From: Thermoguttaceae bacterium
GTDB lineage: Bacteria; Planctomycetota; Planctomycetia; Pirellulales; Thermoguttaceae
Length of the DNA stretch: 13,465 nt
Reading direction: 5' to 3'
NCBI GenBank assembly: GCA_024653385.1
Contig: JANLFZ010000133.1
Location: 1 to 13,465 of the forward strand
Shown: positions 8,103 to 13,465 of the stretch, in pieces
Layout of the letters: each line of letters begins with the position of its first letter
Numbering within the stretch: position 1 is the first letter of the stretch
The notes under the pieces: generated by a model
The model's input: the letters and a program-made list of their open reading frames with translations, nothing else
Database searches by the model: none
What the model was told of the DNA's origin: nothing
Made by a program: the position numbers and the translations under genes

Positions 8103-8859
8103 TCGAGAGACTTCGGGCCCCACGCGTCTTGGTCGCCTGGCGCGGATCGGCGCCACGCTCGCGCTGGCGATCGTGGCCGTCGTCGCCGGCGGACTCGTCC
8201 TCGAAACATGCCGCGCCCGCCGGCAACGCGACGCCATCGACGCGGTTTGGGCGCTGGGGGGATACGCCGAGCGGCGGGACGACCGGCAGGAGGAGCGGGC
8301 GTCCCCCTTGCGGTGCCTGCGGCGGCTGCTGGGCGACGACTTCCGGAACCCCGTCGTCCTCGTCCGGCTCGCCCGCACCCGGGCTTCCGACGACGACCTG
8401 ATCGCGATCGGCGGGCTGACGCACCTGCGCATGCTCGATCTTGGCGATACGCGCGTGACCGACGAAGGACTCCGCCACCTCGCCGGCCTGGAGCATCTCG
8501 AAGTGCTCGTGCTGAGCGGCACCGCGATCACCGACCGCGGTCTAGCGCACCTCGCCGGGATGAGCCGGCTCAAGGTCCTTTGTCTCGAAGAGACCCGCAT
8601 CGGCGACGAGGGACTCGCGCAACTGAAGCGGTTTCCGCGGCTCGGCTGGCTCAATCTCAGCGGAGCGCGGGTAACCGGCGCGGGGTTGCGCCACCTGTGG
8701 GATTGCCCGGCGCTGGAGGTGCTCATTCTCGATCCCTGGCCGGCAGGTGACGAAGCGGTGCTGGGCCGTCACGGCGCTGCGGCGCATGTGGAGATCTACG
8801 ACGGGACCCGCCGCCGGCCCTCGTTCCACGCCTTCCACGAGAAGCGGTTCGCCGGTTGA
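8083..8859 (+). CDS. Membrane-anchored leucine-rich-repeat protein
   Basis: A 258-residue protein with a short basic N-terminus, one predicted membrane segment at about 22-41, a charged linker, and then leucine-rich repeats. The repeats are exactly 24 residues apart: LRMLDL begins at 115, LEVLVL at 139, LKVLCL at 163, LGWLNL at 187 and LEVLIL at 211, with a degenerate unit before the first. Each has the xVTDEGLxxL pattern of cysteine-containing/RI-like bacterial LRRs. Such domains bind other proteins; no enzyme motif is visible. ATG 8083 has AAGAGGCG just upstream and lies 20 bases inside the end of the deiminase gene, so the two are probably co-translated. Both proteins share the single-anchor topology, which suggests they act on the same side of the membrane. 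The partner is unknown. Confidence 0.85.
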   Translation: MARCAIDRETSGPTRLGRLARIGATLALAIVAVVAGGLVLETCRARRQRDAIDAVWALGGYAERRDDRQEERASPLRCLRRLLGDDFRNPVVLVRLARTRASDDDLIAIGGLTHLRMLDLGDTRVTDEGLRHLAGLEHLEVLVLSGTAITDRGLAHLAGMSRLKVLCLEETRIGDEGLAQLKRFPRLGWLNLSGARVTGAGLRHLWDCPALEVLILDPWPAGDEAVLGRHGAAAHVEIYDGTRRRPSFHAFHEKRFAG

Positions 8860-8956
8860 ACGCCGGGGGCTGGAACCCGGAACGTCCAGCGGCTACGCTT
8901 TGGTTGACCCGACGAATCGTCGCGCAAGTCCACTTCAATCATCCCGGAGGCTCGCC

Positions 8957-10306
8957 ATGTCTCGCATCGCCCGTCGTGACTTGTTCAAGAGCACCCTGAC
9001 CGCCGCCGGTGCGGTGGCGGCCGCGACGTTGGTTCCCCGCCACGTGTTGGGCGGTCCGCGGCAAATCCCGCCCAGCGAGAAGATGAACATCGCCGGGGTG
9101 GGCGTGGGCGGCATGGGCGCGGCAAACCTCGCCCAACTCGAATCCGAAAACATCGTCGCCCTGTGCGATGTCGACTTGGACTACGCCGCGCACACCATCA
9201 AGAAGTACCCCAAGGCCAAGGTCTACGTCGATTTCCGCGAGATGCTCGACCGGCAAAAGGACATCGACGGCGTGGTGGTCGCCACGCCCGACCACACCCA
9301 TGCCGTGGTCTCTGCCGCGGCCATGCGGTCAGGCAAGCACGTCTACTGCCAGAAGCCCCTGACGCATGACGTCTACGAGGCGCGCATGCTGGCCAAGATC
9401 GCCAACGAGACGAAGGTCGCCACCCAGATGGGCATTCAGGGGCATTCGATGGAGGGCATCCGGCTGATCACCGAGTGGGTCGCGGCAGGCGTGATCGGCC
9501 AGGTCCGCGAGGTCGATGCCTGGTGCAGCCTGACGTACTATCCGTGGGGCCACGCGGGCTGGAGTTCCTCCTGGTCCGAACGGCCCAAGGAGACCCCGCC
9601 GGTGCCGCCCAAGCTCCAATGGGATCTGTGGATCGGCCCTGCGCCGATGCGCCCGTACCATCGGGCGTACCACCCGCTAACGTGGCGCTGCTGGTGGGAC
9701 TTCGGCTGCGGGATGATGGGGGACCGGGGAGCCCACACGCTCGACCCCGTGGTCACCGCCTTGAAACTCGGTCCGCCCACGTCGGTCGATGCCACGAGCT
9801 GCGGGAACACGGCCGAGGTCCATCCGCTGTCGGCCATCGTGACCTTCCAGTTCCCGGCCCGCGAGGGTTTCCCACCCCTGAAACTCACCTGGTACGAGGG
9901 CACGCGCCCGCCACGGCCCGCGGAGCTGGAAGACGGCCGGCAATGGCCCGCCGAGGGCGGCGTGCTGATCAAGGGCACGCAGGGCATCATCATGGCCGGC
10001 GTTTACGGCGACAGCCCGAGAATCATCCCCGAAAGCAAAATGCGCGAGGCCAAGCTGCCCGAAAAGACGATTCCCCGGGTCAAAGGCTCGCACGAGATGG
10101 ACTGGGTCCGCGCGTGCAAGACCGGCCAGCCGGCCGGCGCCGACTTTGCCTACGCGGGCCCGCTGACCGAGACGTGTCTGTTGGGCAATATCGCCAAGCG
10201 CGTCGATGCCCGGATCGAGTGGGACTCGGCAAACCTCAAGATCACGAACCTGCCCGACGCCAACAAGCACGTGCGCACCGAGTACCGCAAGGGCTGGGAA
10301 CTCTGA
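8957..10306 (+). CDS. Tat-exported Gfo/Idh/MocA-family oxidoreductase
   Basis: An NAD(P)-dependent sugar or cyclitol oxidoreductase family member of 449 residues. The N-terminus has a twin-arginine leader (RRDLFK, R6-R7, then the hydrophobic stretch up to about 26 and a likely cleavage site near LGG), so it is predicted to be exported, as many planctomycete relatives are. The Rossmann loop is GVGVGGMG (47-54), an acidic residue ends the second strand (CDVDLD), and VVVATPDHTHA precedes the family lysine motif CQKP (131-134, K133). GDRGAH lies in the second domain. ATG 8957 is chosen because CGGAGG stands at 8945-8950 and the Tat leader begins there; the frame is open further upstream but that sequence is not protein-like. 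The substrate is unknown; relatives are linked to polysaccharide breakdown. The 97 bases upstream hold only weak promoter-like sequence (TACGCT near 8893), so control is unclear. Confidence 0.93.
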   Translation: MSRIARRDLFKSTLTAAGAVAAATLVPRHVLGGPRQIPPSEKMNIAGVGVGGMGAANLAQLESENIVALCDVDLDYAAHTIKKYPKAKVYVDFREMLDRQKDIDGVVVATPDHTHAVVSAAAMRSGKHVYCQKPLTHDVYEARMLAKIANETKVATQMGIQGHSMEGIRLITEWVAAGVIGQVREVDAWCSLTYYPWGHAGWSSSWSERPKETPPVPPKLQWDLWIGPAPMRPYHRAYHPLTWRCWWDFGCGMMGDRGAHTLDPVVTALKLGPPTSVDATSCGNTAEVHPLSAIVTFQFPAREGFPPLKLTWYEGTRPPRPAELEDGRQWPAEGGVLIKGTQGIIMAGVYGDSPRIIPESKMREAKLPEKTIPRVKGSHEMDWVRACKTGQPAGADFAYAGPLTETCLLGNIAKRVDARIEWDSANLKITNLPDANKHVRTEYRKGWEL

Positions 10307-10348
10307 TTGAGGTGGAACTCCTTCGGGGGGGTCAGGTGGTTCGCGGCC

Positions 10349-10377
10349 TTGGCGATCCGTCCAGAAGCCGCTATACT
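10349..10377 (+). promoter_or_regulatory. Promoter of tRNA-Gln
   Basis: TTGGCG (10349-10354) and TATACT (10372-10377) are separated by exactly 17 bases. Transcription would start near 10384, leaving a leader of about 25 bases before the mature tRNA at 10409. Position, spacing and hexamer quality agree with a stable-RNA promoter. Confidence 0.6.
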
Positions 10378-10408
10378 TGACTGGCCTGCTTGCCGACGGA
10401 GGTCCCAC

Positions 10409-10479
10409 TGGGGAATAGTGTAACGGCAGCACAACTGACTCTGGATCAGTTAGTCTAGGTTCGAATCCTAGTTCCCCAG
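10409..10479 (+). tRNA. tRNA-Gln (anticodon CUG)
   Basis: The cloverleaf can be drawn completely: acceptor TGGGGAA/TTCCCCA, a 3-bp D stem GTG/CAC with loop TAACGGCAG, anticodon stem ACTGA/TCAGT with loop CTCTGGA giving anticodon CTG, a 4-base variable region, and T stem CTAGG/CCTAG with loop TTCGAAT. The U1-A72 first pair and G73 discriminator are typical of glutamine tRNAs. The 3' CCA is not encoded (CTA follows), so it must be added after transcription. It reads CAG codons. It stands alone, with its own promoter and terminator. Confidence 0.96.
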
Positions 10480-10486
10480 CTAACAT

Positions 10487-10522
10487 AAAGCCTTGCGTGA
10501 CAAAAAGTTGCGCAAGGCTTTT
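10487..10522 (+). terminator. Strong Rho-independent terminator of tRNA-Gln
   Basis: AAAGCCTTGCG (10487-10497) pairs perfectly with CGCAAGGCTTT (10511-10521). Two wobble and two Watson-Crick pairs extend the stem to a pentaloop AAAAA (10502-10506). T-rich sequence (TTTTCTGTTT) covers the 3' side and beyond. It begins eight bases after the tRNA discriminator base. Confidence 0.85.
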
Positions 10523-10574
10523 CTGTTTCGAGCCGATTGAGCGATCTGGACCTTCGGCCCGCCGAGGAGACCTC

Positions 10575-10991
10575 ATGACGCCTCGCCAGCGCGTCCTTGC
10601 GGCCTTACGACGTGAAGAGGTCGACGAGATCCCGTGGATCGAAGGGATCATCGGCAACGGGATCGCCTCGGCCGTCTGCGGGGAACCGATCCACGTCGAA
10701 TGGTCGGTGGCCCCCGAGGGCTTTCCCACGATGCCCGGCGACCAGTTGGCAAGGGAGCAGAAGAAGGTCAGCCGCGTGTTGGGTACGGCCAACCTCCAGT
10801 TCTGCGCTTTTGCGCCGGTGTTTTGTCAGCGTCTGCGCAAGGCAGACGATGGATCGCCGATCCTGGTGGGCGACGGTCTGGTGAAGACGCGGCGCGATTT
10901 CGAACGGATCTTTCGGTTGCCGTCGCCGAGCGACGTCCGGTTCATCGCGAACGCCCGGGCGTTCATCGCTGCCAAGGAGAACGAGTCATGA
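10575..10991 (+). CDS. Truncated uroporphyrinogen-decarboxylase-like protein (N-terminal third)
   Basis: The 138-residue product opens with MTPRQRVLAALRREEVDEIP, the classic N-terminus of the URO-D/MtaA-like family (about 340-380 residues). It continues through the usual early region to LVKTRRDFERIFRLPSPSD and ARAFIAAK, then stops. Roughly the last 200 residues, including most of the TIM barrel, are absent; no URO-D sequence follows in another frame, since the next gene begins at once. ATG 10575 has GAGGAGA at 10564-10570. Its stop overlaps the next start codon as ATGA, and AAGGAG at 10974-10979 serves that next gene. Family members include haem-pathway decarboxylases and corrinoid methyltransferases, but planctomycetes carry many of unknown role. 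A fragment this short is unlikely to be active as such; I read it as a gene remnant, or less likely a small protein or an assembly deletion. Confidence 0.7.
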   Translation: MTPRQRVLAALRREEVDEIPWIEGIIGNGIASAVCGEPIHVEWSVAPEGFPTMPGDQLAREQKKVSRVLGTANLQFCAFAPVFCQRLRKADDGSPILVGDGLVKTRRDFERIFRLPSPSDVRFIANARAFIAAKENES

Positions 10992-12213
10992 CGCGAGACT
11001 CTCGAACACGCGCTGCGCGGTCGGGCGGCCTGGCCCGCCGTGACTTTCTGGCCCGCACCGGGCGCATCGCGGCCGCCGCCACCTTGGCCGGAGCGAGTGT
11101 GCCCGCAGTCCATGCGGGTGAGGACCCTACGATCCGGTTGGCGTTGATCGGGTGCGGCGGGCGCGGAACCGGCGCGGTGGCCAATGCCATGAACTCGGCC
11201 TTCGGGCCGGTCAAGCTGGTGGCCATGGCCGACCTCGTCGAAAGCCGATTGAAAAGCTCGTACAAGAACCTCAGCGAGCGTTTCGGCAACCGCATCGACG
11301 TGCCCGCGGATCGGCGGTTCGTCGGGTTTACGGCTTACAAGAACGCCATCGATTGCCTCCGCCCGGGCGACGTGGCCATATCGCGGCCGGCCTCCAGTGG
11401 CGCCACAGCGAAAACCGCCAGGAGTTGATCAAACGCATCCGCGACGGCGCCGTGGGCGAAGTCCAACTCATCCGGGGCTACCGGATGCACGCGTGCGGCA
11501 TCCTCGGCAAGAAACCGCCGCAACAGGACGAGTTGCTCTGGCAGATCGGCAACTTCGTGCATTTCCTTTGGGTCTCGGGGGGACTGTTCGCCGAGATGAA
11601 CATCCACCAGATCGACGAAATGTGCTGGATCAAGGATGCCTGGCCCGTCGCGGCGCACGGGGTGGGCGGGCGCGTCGCGAACAGCGCCGATTGCGGCCAG
11701 AACTTCGACTCCCTTGCCGTCGAATGGACCTTCGCCGACGGAACCAAGGCAACCCACACCGTGCGCTGGCTCGGCGGACACTGCCACTCGGAATTCGCCA
11801 CGTATATCCACGGCACCAAGTGCGCGGCGCAATTCAACACGTATGGGCTTCGCAAGGGAGAGACCACCCGCCTCTACAAGGATCAGCGCATCGGCAAGGA
11901 GACGATGGTCTGGGAGTCCCCGCCCGAGACCGTCAACTCCTGGGATGCCGAGTGGAACGTGCTGTTGTCGAACATCCGCAACGACAGGCCCCAGAACGAG
12001 ACCCGGCGGGCAGCCTACTCGAATGTGGCGATGCTGATGGGCCGGGCGGCCGTGCACTCCGGCAAGGTGGTCACGTGGGATGAAGCCATGGCGTCCAATT
12101 TCCAGTTCTGTCCCAGCATCGACGCGATGGACTACCACAGCCCGCCGCCGCTTAAGCCCGACGCCCAAGGGCGCTATCCCGTGCCTATCCCCGGCGTCTG
12201 GTCGGAGCTTTGA
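10988..12213 (+). pseudogene. Gfo/Idh/MocA oxidoreductase broken by internal deletion and frameshift
   Basis: The first part, 10988 to about 11380, encodes a Tat leader (RRDFLAR, R17-R18), the Rossmann loop GCGGRGTG (55-62) and YKNAIDCLRPGDVAI (to residue 131). The second part, from about 11386 to 12213 in a different frame, resumes with GLQWRHSENRQELIKRIRDG and runs intact to the end (FADGTK, CWIKDAWPV, VPIPGVWSEL). Compared with the intact paralogue at 8957, about 49 residues are missing at the join, covering the ATPxxxH strand end and the EKP-type lysine motif. The first frame runs only to a stop at 11428. Both arms are otherwise open and well conserved, so the lesion is recent, or is an assembly error in the underlying contig. 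ATG 10988 overlaps the upstream URO-D fragment and has AAGGAG eight bases 5'. The family is NAD(P)-dependent; the substrate is unknown. As read, it would be inactive. Confidence 0.85.
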
Positions 12214-12342
12214 AAGACCGGGGGCAGAGCGCCGATCTTGTCCAAGACCCGCGATGCGTGTCACCAAGCACCCCGTGGTGCGATAGACCATCTCGGAGTT
12301 CCCCAGGGGGAGCTTCCGAATTCCCGCGGCGCTCGCTTTCGA
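12214..12342. other. Convergent intergenic spacer
   Basis: The 129 bases between the oxidoreductase pseudogene (plus) and the membrane-protein gene (minus) hold no credible gene. I see only short G/C-rich inverted pieces such as CACC...GGTG near 12273-12290 and no T-tract hairpin, so no terminator can be called for either gene. Confidence 0.5.
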
Positions 12343-13188
12343 TCAGTGTCGAAAAGCCTCTTTCACTTTGGGATCCAGGAGAACGACCAATGCCCAAAGA
12401 CCGACAGGAAACCCCAGAAAAAGAACATACAGGCAGGGGGCTAGGGAGACCATCGCGGCAATGGCCGCGGCCACGGCCCACCGATAGTGGCGAAGGCTTC
12501 GCATCATGCTGCCGCCGACGATCATCAACATGCCCAGCGCCCCACTGAGGGCGAAATAGAAGAGCGCCGGCGGCTGGGGACCCGGGAAACCAGTCTCCCC
12601 GATGATTCGGATAAAGCAGAAGAGTGGGATCACCACGTAAGGCGTGCCGACGACCAGCAGCCCAAAGCCCGGCCAGGACACCGCGCGCATCGCGGCAGGC
12701 ACGGCCTGACTGGGCGTCGCCACCGTGTGTGGGGCAGTTCGACGATCGGGCTCTTCCCGAACCAGCCATCGCAGCTTGGCGGCAACCGCATGGCTCGCCA
12801 GTCCGCTGAAGAAGCCACTGACCGTCACGCCAAACAGGATGGTGAACGCTGCCGGGTCCAGCGGTGATGCCTGGGAGACAAGGCAGACAGCCAACACCGG
12901 CAGCCCGCTGATGGCGGCGCTCACAACGGGAGTGACGACCATAGCGTACCGGGCACGCCGGGAAACGCTGCGCGCCCCGAGAAACGCGCCCGGCAGCCCG
13001 AGAACGAAAGCGATAACGGCTAGGAAAGGCAGTACCAGAGGAAGATCTCCAGCTTCAGGGAACGGCGCTAGCCGTGTGGCAGCAATGACGGCCCCCAGAA
13101 TGAAGGCCGGGGTGCTTACCACCAACGCCACTCCCGCCCCCGCAACCATCGCCACGAGGGTTCTGATCGACGAACGCTCGATTCTCAT
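12343..13188 (-). CDS. Polytopic membrane protein of unknown function
   Basis: A 281-residue, strongly hydrophobic protein I cannot place in a named family. Membrane segments are likely at about 11-37, 49-72, 82-104 and 113-135. A polar loop follows (140-172, rich in Arg, Pro and Thr), then further segments near 174-193, 205-228, 236-257 and 258-272. The C-terminus, GLWALVVLLDPKVKEAF, resembles a short tail (xGxWALxVLxxPxVKxAF) that I recall from many planctomycete membrane proteins and kinases; that comparison is from memory. The ATG at 13188 is preferred to one 39 bases upstream because AGGGGAGG stands eight bases before it. It is transcribed towards the oxidoreductase pseudogene, so it is not part of that operon. 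No catalytic, transport or binding signature is visible; it might be an envelope sensor or scaffold, but that is a guess. Confidence 0.75.
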   Translation of the reverse strand: MRIERSSIRTLVAMVAGAGVALVVSTPAFILGAVIAATRLAPFPEAGDLPLVLPFLAVIAFVLGLPGAFLGARSVSRRARYAMVVTPVVSAAISGLPVLAVCLVSQASPLDPAAFTILFGVTVSGFFSGLASHAVAAKLRWLVREEPDRRTAPHTVATPSQAVPAAMRAVSWPGFGLLVVGTPYVVIPLFCFIRIIGETGFPGPQPPALFYFALSGALGMLMIVGGSMMRSLRHYRWAVAAAIAAMVSLAPCLYVLFLGFPVGLWALVVLLDPKVKEAFRH

Positions 13189-13196
13189 GGGACACA

Positions 13197-13204
13197 CCTC
13201 CCCT
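13197..13204 (-). promoter_or_regulatory. Ribosome-binding site fixing the membrane-protein start
   Basis: On the minus strand AGGGGAGG (13204 down to 13197) lies eight bases before the ATG at 13188. It is close to the ideal Shine-Dalgarno sequence and would fall inside the coding region if the upstream ATG at 13227 were used, so it decides the start. Confidence 0.7.
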
Positions 13205-13465
13205 GGATCCAAGGCGGGGCCCCCCATTCACCGTCGGGTTCCCTGAGAGTTCTGGCGATGGCTATCGAGCGATATAACGGGTGGCCCTTCACCTGGCGTG
13301 GAACGGTCGGCCGGCGTGTCGGGAGGGCGTGGTCGCACCCCCGCGGGGCATGGCAGGCACAGCCCCGCGCTGGGGGCGTGTCGCCTGGGCCCGTCGTCGC
13401 CGCGCCGCTAAGGGCCTGTAAAACAATAAGTTGGGCAAACATGAGAGAGCAAGGGCGCTTGCGCT
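13205..13465. other. Right-edge region without a convincing gene
   Basis: This is the 5' flank of the minus-strand membrane-protein gene. A TTATAT hexamer on the minus strand (13277-13272) could be a -10 box, but no matching -35 is visible. A plus-strand frame is open from ATG 13258 to the window end, with an internal ATG at 13441, but its Arg/Gly/Pro/Trp-rich product looks like no protein family. A gene could start at 13441 and continue outside the window; this cannot be judged. Confidence 0.4.

Noticed and set aside
7101..8726. 541-codon minus-strand open frame opposite the deiminase and LRR genes
   Set aside because: Ser/Arg-rich low-complexity translation with no motif, opposite two genes supported by catalytic motifs and a 24-residue repeat.
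8863..8880. CCGGG/CCCGG hairpin after the LRR gene as a terminator
   Set aside because: Only 5 bp of stem with an 8-base loop and no T tract; not enough to call.
10380..10530. tRNA-Gln as an integration site of a mobile element
   Set aside because: No integrase gene, no second copy of the tRNA 3' end within the window, and the terminator is intact next to the tRNA.
11365..11428. Programmed ribosomal frameshift in the second oxidoreductase gene
   Set aside because: No slippery heptamer at the join, and about 49 conserved residues are missing, which a frameshift would not restore.
12487..13246. Plus-strand open frames opposite the membrane-protein gene
   Set aside because: The minus strand gives a coherent multi-pass membrane protein with a strong ribosome-binding site; the plus-strand products are Thr/Arg/Pro-rich shadows.
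13258..13465. Plus-strand open frame running off the right edge
   Set aside because: Translation is Arg/Gly/Pro/Trp-rich and unlike any family; no clear ribosome-binding site at 13258.

Overview
The window is GC-rich, densely coded bacterial chromosome, most likely from a planctomycete (order Pirellulales or close kin). The pointers are two Gfo/Idh/MocA-type oxidoreductases with twin-arginine leaders, a membrane-anchored leucine-rich-repeat protein built on a strict 24-residue repeat, a uroporphyrinogen-decarboxylase-like gene next to an oxidoreductase, and a membrane protein ending in a GLWALVVLLDPKVKEAF-type tail. The phylum is inferred from gene content and style; no marker gene proves it.

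Layout, left to right. 1-323: no recognisable gene, one candidate promoter. 324-4459: threonine synthase (thrC), an OLD-like AAA ATPase with a C-terminal TOPRIM-like domain, and dihydrodipicolinate reductase (dapB); the ATPase and dapB overlap by 4 bases. 4476-6653: a good sigma70-like promoter, then leuC and leuD, the two subunits of 3-isopropylmalate dehydratase. 6654-6797: a probable intrinsic terminator and a short perfect palindrome. 6798-8859: a membrane-anchored agmatine/peptidylarginine deiminase-like protein overlapping a membrane-anchored LRR protein by 20 bases. 8957-10306: an intact Tat-exported Gfo/Idh/MocA oxidoreductase. 10349-10522: a complete tRNA-Gln(CUG) unit with its own promoter and strong terminator. 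10575-12213: a URO-D-like gene that stops after its N-terminal third, overlapping (ATGA) a second Tat-type Gfo/Idh/MocA gene that has lost about 50 codons including the catalytic EKP region and is frameshifted. 12343-13188, minus strand: a polytopic membrane protein of unknown function. 13189-13465: no convincing gene.

The left half is core amino-acid biosynthesis: thrC and dapB in the aspartate family, leuCD in leucine synthesis. The ATPase-TOPRIM gene is the outsider there and is the best candidate for an anti-phage or nucleic-acid-processing function. The right half is accessory and envelope-directed: an exported deiminase/LRR pair and exported oxidoreductases, one of which has decayed. 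No CRISPR array, insertion sequence, integrase or rRNA gene was seen.
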